Below, piece by piece: positions 8,768 through 17,681 of a DNA stretch of 64,000 nucleotides (its first letter is position 1; each line of letters opens with the position of its first letter). The translations under genes and the position numbers were made by a program. Origin of the DNA: Clostridium sp. OM02-18AC (GTDB taxonomy: Bacteria; Bacillota; Clostridia; Lachnospirales; Lachnospiraceae). The notes below the pieces were generated by a model. It was not told where the DNA came from. It searched no databases and was given only the letters and a program-made list of their open reading frames with translations. The stretch lies in contig NZ_QULW01000003.1 in assembly GCF_003481825.1 (NCBI RefSeq), positions 124,767 through 188,766 of the forward strand, written 5' to 3'.

Positions 8768-9824
8768 CTTCTGATTCCTCTTTCTGCTGTTCTTCTAAAT
8801 CTTCCCACTCTTGCTGATCTTCCAAATCCTGATTGTCAGAATCCTGCCTGTCGGAGTTCTGACATTGCTCCAAATCTTCTGTTTGCAAGTCGTCGCGCTC
8901 TTCCATGAGTTCCGTCAGCACCGCTTCCACTTCCTGTGCCGGTGTTTGTGCTGCTTCTTCGCCCTGCTCTCCAAGCTTCATCTGCAGTTCCTCTTCGACC
9001 TCCTGGATGATTTCTTCTTCCTGCTCCGGATTCATGGTAGGAAGGTCTATCATGGAACTGACGCCAAAGCGCCGCAAAAATTCCTCCGTGGTGGCAAACA
9101 ATGCCGGACGGCCTGGTGCATCCAGACGGCCAGCTTCATATACAAGGCCATATTCCACCAGACGGTTTACCGCATGATCGGAGTTTACACCGCGGATCTT
9201 GCCAATTTCCATTTTCGTCACCGGCTGACGGTATGCAATGATAGAAAGCGTCTCTAAAATGACGTCCGTCAGCACATGTTTCTTCGGTGCCACGGCAACC
9301 CGGATCAGGTTTTCATAATAGTCCTGGCAGGTGCACATCTGGTATGCGTTTTCCAGCTCCAGAATGCGCATGCCACGTTTTTCTTCTTCGTAACGCTTCT
9401 GCAGATGCAGCACAACACGCTTTGCAATGTCCTCGCTCTGATCGATTGCGATCGCCAGCTGGCGCAGCTCCACGGAATTGCCCATCGTGAATAAAACTGC
9501 CTCGATGATTGCCTCCCAGTCCTCGGCATGATACTGTGCATTTTCTCCTGGCATCTGCTTGTCCGAACCAGCTTTCCTGGTGGCTGCAGAATGTCCGGTT
9601 GCAGCCATATTTCCTCCTGTGGACTTTCCGGCAGTTCCGTTCCCAAGCACCTTTCCACCTGCTGTTTCAATCTGTCCAGACTGTTCAGACTGTTTTAACT
9701 GCTCAGGCTGCCTTTCCTGCTTTTCCAACCGTTCCAGTTCTTCTTCTGCTTCCATTTGTGCGTGCCTGGCTTCTATCGCAGCCAGATCTACTTTCTCATC
9801 TTCTTCATCAAAAAAACTACCCAT
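8748..9824 (-). CDS. scpB: Segregation and condensation protein B with long low-complexity extensions
   Basis: ScpB is the kleisin-associated winged-helix subunit of SMC-ScpAB condensin, which organises newly replicated origins. The core (residues about 102-270) is typical: WEAIIEAVLFTMGNSVELRQLA, then ETLSIIAYRQPVTKMEIGKIRG and DAPGRPALFATTEEFLRRFG. The protein is 358 aa where about 190-200 is usual. The extra length is a 100-residue N-terminal Glu/Gln/Gly-rich arm and a C-terminal arm of some 85 residues rich in Glu, Gln and Asp. It follows scpA by 7 bases. The arms look disordered; their role is unknown. Confidence 0.93.
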   Translation of the reverse strand: MGSFFDEEDEKVDLAAIEARHAQMEAEEELERLEKQERQPEQLKQSEQSGQIETAGGKVLGNGTAGKSTGGNMAATGHSAATRKAGSDKQMPGENAQYHAEDWEAIIEAVLFTMGNSVELRQLAIAIDQSEDIAKRVVLHLQKRYEEEKRGMRILELENAYQMCTCQDYYENLIRVAVAPKKHVLTDVILETLSIIAYRQPVTKMEIGKIRGVNSDHAVNRLVEYGLVYEAGRLDAPGRPALFATTEEFLRRFGVSSMIDLPTMNPEQEEEIIQEVEEELQMKLGEQGEEAAQTPAQEVEAVLTELMEERDDLQTEDLEQCQNSDRQDSDNQDLEDQQEWEDLEEQQKEESEDAENQN

Positions 9825-9831
9825 ATGTTAT

Positions 9832-10632
9832 CTATCCTTCCAGGCCGCTCAAATCTTCTAACTCCAGCTCGCCCTCTTCCCCTTCTTCTTCCAGCGTTTC
9901 GATCCACATGTCGTCAAACGTATGCTCCTGTGTCAGATGAATCTTGCCGATTTTCATCAGTTCCAGAATTGCCAGGAAAGAGACCACGACCTCCAGTTTG
10001 TCTCTCTGACGCTCCAGCATCTGACGAAAACTAAATTTCCGGTGTTGTCTTGCATAATGCATGACATCCATGATCTTGGTTTCCAGACTGATCGGCTCCC
10101 GTTTGATCGTGCCGAATTTGCTTCGGATCGGATCCAGTTTTTCTTTCTGTCGGCGCATAACGGAATCGAAAATCCGCTGCAGCTTTGCCAGCGTCAGACC
10201 ATCTAACATCTGGTCAAGATCAACCGGCGGTTCATACTTTGCCACTTCCCTTGGCACAGTCGGTTTCTTAAAAAGAATATCGCCGGCCTGGTCTTCCATG
10301 TCAGCCAGTTCCTGCGCCAGAAGCTTATATTTTTTATATTCCAAAAGTCTGGCAACCAGTTCCGCTCTCGGGTCCGTTTCCTCTCCGTCCTCATCCACCT
10401 CCGGAGCAGGAAGCAGCATACGGGACTTGATATCCAGCAGGGTAGCCGCCATTACCAAAAAATCGCTGACAATGTTTAAATCTTCTTTTTCCATCTGGTT
10501 TACATAGTCCAGATACTGTTTGGTAATCTCCACAATGGGAATATCGTAAATATCGATTTTATTTTTTTCGATCAGATGTAAAAGAAGGTCCAGCGGGCCT
10601 TCAAATTTCTCCAGTTTATAAGAAATGGTCAT
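9832..10632 (-). CDS. scpA: Segregation and condensation protein A (kleisin)
   Basis: ScpA bridges the SMC heads in the bacterial condensin. The 266-aa product shows the kleisin N-terminus (YKLEKFEGPLDLLLHLIEKNKIDI), the central DFLVMAATLLDIKSRMLLP helix and a C-terminal winged helix (VVSFLAILELMKIGKIHLTQE). It is the first gene of scpA-scpB-dut-TPR(-hflX), driven from a promoter that overlaps the upstream gene's terminator. Confidence 0.96.
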   Translation of the reverse strand: MTISYKLEKFEGPLDLLLHLIEKNKIDIYDIPIVEITKQYLDYVNQMEKEDLNIVSDFLVMAATLLDIKSRMLLPAPEVDEDGEETDPRAELVARLLEYKKYKLLAQELADMEDQAGDILFKKPTVPREVAKYEPPVDLDQMLDGLTLAKLQRIFDSVMRRQKEKLDPIRSKFGTIKREPISLETKIMDVMHYARQHRKFSFRQMLERQRDKLEVVVSFLAILELMKIGKIHLTQEHTFDDMWIETLEEEGEEGELELEDLSGLEG

Positions 10633-10684
10633 AGTTTCTTTTTCCTTCTGGTCTGCCGCCAGGGCAGACGAACACGTATGTTAC

Positions 10685-10713
10685 AGTATAACAAAAAACC
10701 TCTGTTCTGTAAA
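10685..10713 (-). promoter_or_regulatory. Promoter of the scpA operon
   Basis: On the minus strand TTTACA (10708-10713), 17 bases, then TATACT (10685-10690). The spacer contains the 3' arm and T-run of the preceding gene's terminator. Confidence 0.6.
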
Positions 10714-10768
10714 TATGTTACTGTTTACGCAAGCGTGTCCAGCAACATAACTATACAAAAACAGAGGT
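10692..10768 (-). terminator. Long-armed terminator of the metallophosphoesterase gene
   Basis: ACCTCTGTT (10698-10706) pairs with AACAGAGGT (10760-10768). Inside, ATGTTaCTG pairs with CAGcAACAT around a small ACGC/GCGT hairpin. On the minus strand the outer stem is followed by TTTTTTG. The run of Ts also forms the spacer of the scpA promoter. Confidence 0.7.
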
Positions 10769-10776
10769 AAAAAAAA

Positions 10777-11697
10777 CTATTCTTCCGTTTTCTTCGGCTG
10801 CAGGCGAATGACAAGAAGCTGCGGCCGGTTACAGAACCGGATATTGATGGAATGCGTGCCAAGTCCCCTTCCGACAATCATGTATTTACCATCTTTTTCA
10901 AATGTTCCAGCGCAATACGGATGGAAGAACTGATACTGCGGAGTCATAACACCGCCCACAAACGGCAGACGGATGGTTCCGCCGTGGAAATGCCCGGATA
11001 AGGTTAAGTCTGCTCCCCAGTTCGCATACTGTTCAAAATATAAGGGTGAATGCGCCAGTAAAATCTGGAAACAGGTCGGATCTGCCGGTCCCAGGTGTCG
11101 GGACAGGTAATCTTCCCTCATACGGGCCGGAACAAAGTCCCGGTAGCAGGCCTGATCCAGATTCAGACCGCTGATCCGGATCTCCTCATTTAAATTTACA
11201 GACCGGTCTGATAAATATGCAATATTACGTTCTTTTAAGAGAACCCGCAGCTGACGGTAAAGGTTCCCGTACGTATCTGTCTCCCGCCCAAGACGCTGCT
11301 CATGGTTTCCGTTCCCATAGTAAATACGGAACGGTTTGTCGGAATTTTCCCCGGTCGTGAGGGTCTGCACCTCACACAGACCGTCTAAGAAGCGCCTGGT
11401 CACTTCCAGATTTGCCTTTCCAGGCTTTGCGACCATGACATCACCACCGATCAGGACCACATCCGGCCGAATGCTCTGAATCGACGTGAGCAGCTGTTCA
11501 TTTCCATCTCCAAATTCTTTATCGTGTAAGTCCGTTAAGAACACCAGGGTTCTCGGGTTGCGGATCTTTTCTGAGCCGATCGTGATTTCTTCTGTCACAA
11601 AATGCCTGCGCTCATAGCCAGAGCGAATCAGACCAGCCGCTGCCACAGCAGCACCTCCCGCCATGACAGCGGAAAGGATTTTCATTTCGGTATTCAA
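10777..11697 (-). CDS. Calcineurin-like metallophosphoesterase, membrane-anchored
   Basis: A 306-aa phosphoesterase of the YaeI/YkuE type, with a short hydrophobic N-terminus (MKILSAVMAGGAAVAAAGL) that anchors or exports it. The dinuclear-metal motifs are complete: FLTDLHDKEFG, DVVLIGGDVM, YYGNGNHEQ, LLAHSP and LSGHFHGGTIRLP. The substrate cannot be told from sequence; relatives act on UDP-linked lipids or other phosphoesters. A TTG codon with AGG seven bases upstream is the likely start; the next ATG (11685) has no ribosome site. Transcribed alone. Confidence 0.85.
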   Translation of the reverse strand: MNTEMKILSAVMAGGAAVAAAGLIRSGYERRHFVTEEITIGSEKIRNPRTLVFLTDLHDKEFGDGNEQLLTSIQSIRPDVVLIGGDVMVAKPGKANLEVTRRFLDGLCEVQTLTTGENSDKPFRIYYGNGNHEQRLGRETDTYGNLYRQLRVLLKERNIAYLSDRSVNLNEEIRISGLNLDQACYRDFVPARMREDYLSRHLGPADPTCFQILLAHSPLYFEQYANWGADLTLSGHFHGGTIRLPFVGGVMTPQYQFFHPYCAGTFEKDGKYMIVGRGLGTHSINIRFCNRPQLLVIRLQPKKTEE

Positions 11698-11811
11698 TTT
11701 CTATCCTACCCTTTCTAATCATTATTTATTACTGACACTGCCCTGGGCAGTATCGTTTATTTTTCTGACCACCCAAGCATGCTGCACAGTTTGCATAGTA
11801 TATCGGGCGGC

Positions 11812-13113
11812 TTAGATTTTCCCGGCTGCATGCAGTTGGAATCCATAGTCCAGCATAGCCTTCGTATCAGTATAATGCGTCCCCTTGGCTTTCATGACAA
11901 CTGCGATCAGGCGTACTCCGTCGCGTTCCACCGCTGTCACAAGCGTATTTCCTGCTTTTGAAGTATATCCGGTCTTGCCGCCAATGATGCCTTCATAATA
12001 GCGGGAATCGGTCTTATACATCATTTTGTGACCCATGGTAATGGTGTGGGCTGCTGCATTTTTAATTGCCGGGAATTCATAAGAAGTTGTGGTATCGATC
12101 TTGCGGAACGTGTCATTTGCAACAGCTGCCCTCAGGATCAAAGCCATATCGTATGGTGTTGTCTTGTGGTTTTCGTTATTTAATCCGTGTGGATTTGCAA
12201 AATGAGTATTCTTGCATCCAAGTTCCTTTGCCTTCGCGTTCATAAGGTCTGCAAAAGCGCTGACGCTTCCGGATACATGTTCTGCCAGTCCATTGCCGAT
12301 CTCATTTGCAGATTTTAATAAAAGTCCATACAAAGACTGTTCCACCGTCAGCTGATCGCCTGCAGAAACGCCAAGCGCTACTGCCCCGGATTCCAGATTT
12401 GTGGTTGCTGTCTCAGAAAATGTCACCGTATCATTCAGATTGCAATGTTCCAGCACCACAAGCGCCGTCATGACCTTGGTAATGCTTGCCGGATAAAACT
12501 GCTGATCCTGATTTTTTCCGTAGAGAACTTCTCCCGTTGCTGCATTTAAGAGAACCGCGCCCTCAGCTGCCACCTCCGGCTGCTTGATGTCGGCTGCGGA
12601 TGCAGTTGATTGTGTTGCCGAAGCCTGATTATTCGTTGCTGTGCCGGGATTTTCATTTCCTGCACTCACTGTTTTGGAAGAAGTATTCCCGGATACCGCT
12701 GTCCCAGAATTGGAAGCTGCCGTTCCAGGTCCAAGATTTAAGATAGCGTCAAGCACAGCGACCGGTGTCTGCCCTGCAGCCGGAAGCACCGCCGGGCGGT
12801 CTGAGGTCACGCCGTTTCCCGCTGTTACCGTATGACTTGTACCTGGTGTCTGGGAAACCGCCTGTGAGGTTCCATTCTGTGATGCTGCAGTTTCTGATGC
12901 GCTTTGCGCCGCACTGCTTTCTGAGGTTTTCTGCGCTGCACTGGTTTCTGTCGCACTGCTCTGTGCCGCATTTGTTTCTGCCACACTTGTCTGTGCGGTT
13001 TCTCCCGGTGCCAGACCTACGGTAACGGTTCCTGCCGCAAATGCATTCGCCGCCTGGGAAAGAGCCAGCGCAAGACCAAGGCTGAGTATCTGTACTTTAT
13101 GTTTATGCTTCAT
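11812..13113 (-). CDS. D-alanyl-D-alanine carboxypeptidase (class A low-molecular-weight PBP)
   Basis: This serine carboxypeptidase trims pentapeptide stems of peptidoglycan. A signal peptide (VQILSLGLALALSQAANAFA) is followed by about 140 residues rich in Ser, Thr, Ala and Gln (residues 35-175), then the S11 catalytic domain: SxxK in PASITKVM (Ser210, Lys213), SxN in KSANEIGNG and KTG in GGKTGYT. It ends directly after the catalytic domain, so the C-terminal beta domain and anchoring helix of PBP5-type enzymes are missing. The Ser/Thr linker probably serves as wall spacer. GGAG precedes the ATG. It is divergent from pdaA. Confidence 0.92.
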   Translation of the reverse strand: MKHKHKVQILSLGLALALSQAANAFAAGTVTVGLAPGETAQTSVAETNAAQSSATETSAAQKTSESSAAQSASETAASQNGTSQAVSQTPGTSHTVTAGNGVTSDRPAVLPAAGQTPVAVLDAILNLGPGTAASNSGTAVSGNTSSKTVSAGNENPGTATNNQASATQSTASAADIKQPEVAAEGAVLLNAATGEVLYGKNQDQQFYPASITKVMTALVVLEHCNLNDTVTFSETATTNLESGAVALGVSAGDQLTVEQSLYGLLLKSANEIGNGLAEHVSGSVSAFADLMNAKAKELGCKNTHFANPHGLNNENHKTTPYDMALILRAAVANDTFRKIDTTTSYEFPAIKNAAAHTITMGHKMMYKTDSRYYEGIIGGKTGYTSKAGNTLVTAVERDGVRLIAVVMKAKGTHYTDTKAMLDYGFQLHAAGKI

Positions 13114-13273
13114 CGAAAGTCTCCTTATTCATCACAATAGTCTGTATACACAATACCAATAGTATAGCATAGAACCTTTCCCGCAAACATAACAACTTTC
13201 TTAATCTTCCCGTTCTATTTTTTAAACAGCACCGTAAATATAGAAGTAACAGGTTCCGCTCTGGAGAACTTTT

Positions 13274-14185
13274 ATGCAGTTTTTCCCTCATCCCAAACGC
13301 AGCATATGTAAAAGGCTGGCCGCTGCAACCGCTCTGTTTTTGTGTGCTTTTTTTGCTGGAGGTGTTGTGGCACATGCTATTTCGAACCTAAAAATAACAT
13401 CCAAAACCGACAGGCAGGTTCTTGACTCTCCAACAGACAACACCGGAAGCAGACTTACCGCTTCCTCATCTTCCCACCTTTCCCCCGCTTACGAAAACTG
13501 GGGTCTCAGCTTCCAGCAGGAAGGAAAGCCCCCGGTTGCCAACGCTACTTCCGACTACCTGAAACAGTTTCAGGCACATTATATTGCAGATACAAACGAT
13601 TCTGTCATCTACCTTACTTTTGATGCCGGATATGAAAACGGAAACACCGCAGTTATTCTGGATGCCTTAAAAAAGCATAACGCTCCTGCTGCCTTTTTTC
13701 TGGTCGGAAATTACCTCGAAACCAGTCCGGAATTAGTCAAACGCATGGTTGCAGAAGGACATACCGTCGGCAACCATACCTGGCATCACCCGGATATGTC
13801 AAAGATTGCCGACCAGGCATCTTTTTCCGAAGAATTATCAAAACTGGAAGTGAAATACCAGGAGGTCACCGGGCAGACCATGAAAAAATACTACCGTCCG
13901 CCCCAGGGAAAATACAGCGAATCGAATCTGAAAATGGCGAAGGAAATGGGCTATCACACCTTTTTCTGGAGTCTCGCTTATGTAGACTGGTATGAGAACA
14001 AACAGCCCTCACATGAAGAAGCGTTTCAAAAGCTGCTTGGACGCATCCATCCGGGTGCCATTGTCCTGCTGCACAGCACTTCAAAAACCAATGGGGAAAT
14101 TCTCGATGAATTACTGACAAAATGGGAAGAAATGGGTTACCGTTTTGGAAGCCTGGATGAAGTTGTTAATACGGATCAAAAATAG
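13274..14185 (+). CDS. pdaA: Delta-lactam-type polysaccharide deacetylase (PdaA-like)
   Basis: PdaA removes the N-acetyl group from muramic acid on the way to muramic delta-lactam in spore cortex. The 303-aa protein has an N-terminal membrane segment or signal (AAATALFLCAFFAGGVVAHA), the PdaA-specific NWGLSFQQEGKPP stretch, and a NodB domain: TFDAGYENG (catalytic Asp), HTVGNHTWHHPDM (metal His residues), YYRPPQGKYS and the C-terminal AIVLLHSTS. TGGAG lies before the ATG. Together with the SpoIID-like gene it points to a spore-former. PdaA is the best match within the deacetylase family, from overall form. Confidence 0.88.
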   Translation: MQFFPHPKRSICKRLAAATALFLCAFFAGGVVAHAISNLKITSKTDRQVLDSPTDNTGSRLTASSSSHLSPAYENWGLSFQQEGKPPVANATSDYLKQFQAHYIADTNDSVIYLTFDAGYENGNTAVILDALKKHNAPAAFFLVGNYLETSPELVKRMVAEGHTVGNHTWHHPDMSKIADQASFSEELSKLEVKYQEVTGQTMKKYYRPPQGKYSESNLKMAKEMGYHTFFWSLAYVDWYENKQPSHEEAFQKLLGRIHPGAIVLLHSTSKTNGEILDELLTKWEEMGYRFGSLDEVVNTDQK

Positions 14186-14257
14186 GAAAGCAACTGGAAT
14201 TATCTGACATTTCATGCTATGATTACTATCAGTAGAAAAAGGAGGGATATACTTATC

Positions 14258-15451
14258 ATGCATGCATTTACCTATCATTGCCCTACCGAAATCGTATTCG
14301 GAAAAGATGCCCAGTTAAAGACTGCCGATTACATCCGCAAATACGGTGGAAACCGTGTTCTCCTTGTATATGGAAGCGGCAGCATCGAACGCAGCGGCTT
14401 ATTGCAGCAGCTTTGCCAGATTTTGACAGAAAGTCAGATTCCTTATGAACTCTTTGGCGGCGCAAAGGCAAATCCAACCCTGGAACATGCCAGAGAAGGC
14501 GTAACGCTTGCCCGCAAATTTGGTGCTGACTTTATCCTGGGAGCCGGCGGTGGTTCTGTCATCGATACAGCCAAAGCGATTGCAATTGGTGCCGCAAATG
14601 CTCCTACTGACATCTGGCAGTTCTGGACCAGAGAAAAAACTCCGCATACCGCACTGCCTGTCGGTGCAATCTTAACGATTTCCGCTGCCGGAAGCGAATC
14701 CAGCGATTCTGCAGTTTTAACCAATCTTGCAGATGGCGTAAAACGCGGTCTTGGCTCAGAATTAAACCGTCCCCGTTTTGCCATCATGAATCCGGAGCTC
14801 ACGCTGACACTTCCGCCATACCAGGTTGCCTGCGGCGTCACGGATATTATGATGCATACCATGGACCGCTATTTTAATCCTCTGGAAAATGAACTGACTG
14901 ATGCAATTGCAGAAGCGCTTCTTCGCACGGTCATTGCAAACGGTCGGATTGCTGTCCAGGATCCGCACGATTATGATTCTATGAGTGAACTGATGTGGGC
15001 TGGTTCTCTTTCCCACAATGGGCTGACCGGGCTTGGAGGCAGCAAAGACTTTGCGGTCCACCAGCTTGGTCATGAGCTCTCTGCCATGTTTGATACAGCA
15101 CATGGCGCTTCCCTCGCGACGGTATGGGGCTCCTGGGCCAAATTCGTCTGCAACACAAAAATTTCCCGCTTTGCACGTTTCGCAAAAAATGTCTGGGGTG
15201 TAACCACCTCCGATGAAACCCAGGCCGCTATGGAAGGAATCGAGAAAACGGTTGCCTTTTTCCGCTCCATTGGCATGCCGGCTTCTTTCGAAGAGAACAA
15301 AGATATCGGACTCCAGGATGATACAACCCTGCACGATCTGGCCTACCGCTGCACTTATCACCGGACACGAACGATTGGAACATTCCGGACTCTTCAGGAA
15401 GAAGACATTTACCAAATCTATAAAAATGCAAATCATACTGCGAAATTCTAA
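14258..15451 (+). CDS. Iron-containing alcohol dehydrogenase (butanol dehydrogenase/YqhD type)
   Basis: A 397-aa NAD(P)H-dependent group III alcohol dehydrogenase that should reduce aldehydes to alcohols. Family motifs are GAGGGSVIDTAKAIA (nucleotide binding), LTISAAGSESSDSAV, GVTDIMMHTMDRYF and the metal-binding HQLGHELSAMFDTAHGASLA. The N-terminus FTYHCPTEIVFGKD is typical of the BdhA/YqhD branch. The start is the ATG at 14258, preceded by a perfect AGGAGG. It follows pdaA after about 70 bases, and a TATGAT box at 14214-14219 may give it its own promoter. Confidence 0.92.
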   Translation: MHAFTYHCPTEIVFGKDAQLKTADYIRKYGGNRVLLVYGSGSIERSGLLQQLCQILTESQIPYELFGGAKANPTLEHAREGVTLARKFGADFILGAGGGSVIDTAKAIAIGAANAPTDIWQFWTREKTPHTALPVGAILTISAAGSESSDSAVLTNLADGVKRGLGSELNRPRFAIMNPELTLTLPPYQVACGVTDIMMHTMDRYFNPLENELTDAIAEALLRTVIANGRIAVQDPHDYDSMSELMWAGSLSHNGLTGLGGSKDFAVHQLGHELSAMFDTAHGASLATVWGSWAKFVCNTKISRFARFAKNVWGVTTSDETQAAMEGIEKTVAFFRSIGMPASFEENKDIGLQDDTTLHDLAYRCTYHRTRTIGTFRTLQEEDIYQIYKNANHTAKF

Positions 15452-15474
15452 ATAACAATATAAGTATATGACAA

Positions 15475-15512
15475 GGACCGTGTGAGTTGCCGAAAGGCAA
15501 CTCACACGGCCC
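15475..15512. terminator. Perfect 14-bp hairpin with GAAA tetraloop between convergent genes
   Basis: CCGTGTGAGTTGCC (15478-15491), GAAA, then the exact complement (15496-15509), extended by GG/CC past one mismatch. It lies between the stops of the alcohol dehydrogenase and the oleate hydratase. Neither strand has a real T-run, so it may act as a transcript-end stabiliser as much as a terminator. Confidence 0.6.
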
Positions 15513-15538
15513 TATTAAAGTGAATCAAATGGTTATTT

Positions 15539-17509
15539 TCAAATCATCCCATCACGAATGATATCATGATCACGCAGAACTTTTTCAATTACAGTTCCCT
15601 TGATTTTCTTTAATAATGGTTTCTTCAACATATTAAGCGGTCCCGGAAGTTCCATCTCAAGCGGGGATTTTCCGTCCATCAGTTTGACCGTGCTGTCTAA
15701 GAGATTACGGATATCGTAGACACTGCCCCACACCTCCGGTACACCGCGGTCTACACCAAGCAGACCATATACAGACTCCATAGCCGTACGCACAGAATAC
15801 TCGGTTGTGAAGATGGTGTCGCGTGGAGTCTCGGCAAACTGTCCCAGAAATGCGAAATTTACGCAGCCATTCGGAATGACATCCGGGCGGTCGCCTTTTC
15901 TTCTCGGCATGAAAAAGGCAGTAATATACGGCATCATGGTCGGTACACAGACAGCGTGGTTTTCGGCCAGGTCGTCGATCTGGTCTGCCGGCACTCCCAT
16001 ATGGTACAGCCACTCGGCCGTAATTTCCTTACCGGTACACTCTTTCATTGGCTTTTTGATATAGTCGCCCGGCACGTCAGTAAAGAGGCTGTAGATCCAG
16101 ACGCAGATTTCTTCCTTCTTCTGGTTTTTGAACTGTCCCTGACGGTTGATAGTCCAGCTTAAGAGCCACTTGGAATCCTGGCAGCTTACAATGCCGCCGG
16201 TTACCACGCGTCCGCTTCGCGGATCGCGTTTACAGATCTTCTGGATATAGGAAATGATCGTATCGTCGGACGTGGTGACCGTCGCAGATTCCCAGTTGGT
16301 TTTTTCGATATCGGAACAGAACTTTTCCGGATGTCCAAATGCGTCATGCTGTTTTGCGATATTTTTCCACAGCTCCCAACATCCGCTGACACGACGCTCG
16401 GCATCTCCCACCGGTGCGTGGTTCTGGTCTCCATAAATGGTTCCTTCCGTGCAGCTTCCGTTTGTGACAAAGACAAGGTCTTTTTCGGTCAGCGGGATCT
16501 CGGTCTCCATTCCGTTTACGCTGCAGAGAATCTTCTTCGCTGTCTTTTTCGTACCTTCGATATCGAAAATCACATTGGTCACACGGGTGTTAAACTGGAA
16601 CTGCACCCCTGCGTCCTCAAGATATTTCTGCATCGGCAGGATCAGGGAATCGTACTGGTTGTATTTTGTGAACTTCAATGCAGAGAAATCCGGGAGTCCG
16701 CCGATATGGTGGATAAAGCGCTGGAAATACAGCTTCATCTCCAGGGCACTGTGCCACGTTTCAAAAGCAAACATGGTGCGCCAGTACAGCCAGAACGTCG
16801 AGCCAAATACCTCATCATCGAAAACATCTTCTATTTTTTTGTCATAAAGGTCTTCATCGCGGGTAAAGAACAGCTTCATGATCTCCATGCAGCCTTTCTG
16901 GCTTAAGTTGAACTTTCCATCGGTATGGGCATCTTCCCCACGGTTTTTGGTTGCACGGCAGAGGGAGTAGTTCGGGTCATGCTTATTCAGCCAGTAATAC
17001 TCGTCCAGCACGGATGCTCCCGGTGTCTCCAGGGAAGGGATACTATGGAACAGATCCCACAGACACTCAAAATGGTCTTCCATCTCCCGACCGCCTCGCA
17101 TCACATAACCGCGGAGCGGATCCTCGATGCCATCGCAGGCACCACCGGCAATGTCCATAGCCTCCAATATGTGGATATGTTCTCCCTTCATCTGTCCGTC
17201 ACGAACCAGGAAGCAGGCTGCTGCCAGAGCTGCCAAACCGCTTCCTACAATGTAAGCCGATTTTTCATCCACACCCTCCGGTTTTTCCGGACGTGCAAAG
17301 GCCTCATAATTACCGTTTGAATAATAGATTCCCTTGCTGTTCTTTGTCTGTTTCCCGCGCTCGGTATTGCGATATTCCTCCAGTTCTTTCTGGCGCTGTG
17401 CTTTGGATTGTGAATTTTTTGTTCCCATACCATTCTTCTTCATGAGCATGGTCCCGGCTCCTACAGCCAGAAGCGATGCTGCTCCAAACTTGGCAAGTTT
17501 CTTGTTCAT
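15539..17509 (-). CDS. ohyA: Oleate hydratase (myosin-cross-reactive-antigen family)
   Basis: This FAD enzyme adds water to the cis-9 bond of oleate or linoleate to give 10-hydroxy fatty acids, a detoxification reaction of gut bacteria. The 656-aa product carries the FAD motif IVGSGLAALAAACFLVRDG, the active-site GGREMEDHFECLWD and, further on, VTTSDDTIISYIQKICKRDPR, all diagnostic of the family. Its N-terminus (LAKFGAASLLAVGAGTMLMKK) is a hydrophobic segment, so it may be attached to the membrane. The start is the ATG at 17509, with AAGGAG nine bases ahead; the frame is open further upstream but without a better site. Single gene with its own promoter. Confidence 0.93.
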   Translation of the reverse strand: MNKKLAKFGAASLLAVGAGTMLMKKNGMGTKNSQSKAQRQKELEEYRNTERGKQTKNSKGIYYSNGNYEAFARPEKPEGVDEKSAYIVGSGLAALAAACFLVRDGQMKGEHIHILEAMDIAGGACDGIEDPLRGYVMRGGREMEDHFECLWDLFHSIPSLETPGASVLDEYYWLNKHDPNYSLCRATKNRGEDAHTDGKFNLSQKGCMEIMKLFFTRDEDLYDKKIEDVFDDEVFGSTFWLYWRTMFAFETWHSALEMKLYFQRFIHHIGGLPDFSALKFTKYNQYDSLILPMQKYLEDAGVQFQFNTRVTNVIFDIEGTKKTAKKILCSVNGMETEIPLTEKDLVFVTNGSCTEGTIYGDQNHAPVGDAERRVSGCWELWKNIAKQHDAFGHPEKFCSDIEKTNWESATVTTSDDTIISYIQKICKRDPRSGRVVTGGIVSCQDSKWLLSWTINRQGQFKNQKKEEICVWIYSLFTDVPGDYIKKPMKECTGKEITAEWLYHMGVPADQIDDLAENHAVCVPTMMPYITAFFMPRRKGDRPDVIPNGCVNFAFLGQFAETPRDTIFTTEYSVRTAMESVYGLLGVDRGVPEVWGSVYDIRNLLDSTVKLMDGKSPLEMELPGPLNMLKKPLLKKIKGTVIEKVLRDHDIIRDGMI

Positions 17510-17626
17510 CGTATTCTTCTCCTTCTTTTCTGCAAACATATAACCCTTGATACTCATAGAAACAATGGAGCGCCCAAATTATGGCGATCCATCATTTTTT
17601 AATTTATGATCCCCAGACATACAATT

Positions 17627-17655
17627 ATTATCCGTAAGTCGAATTTCCATGTAAA
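17627..17655 (-). promoter_or_regulatory. Likely promoter of the oleate hydratase gene
   Basis: On the minus strand TTTACA (17650-17655), 17 bases, GATAAT (17627-17632). The leader before the ATG would be about 110 bases. Confidence 0.5.
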
Positions 17656-17681
17656 AACAGGTAACCTTTCGGAAATCCCGT

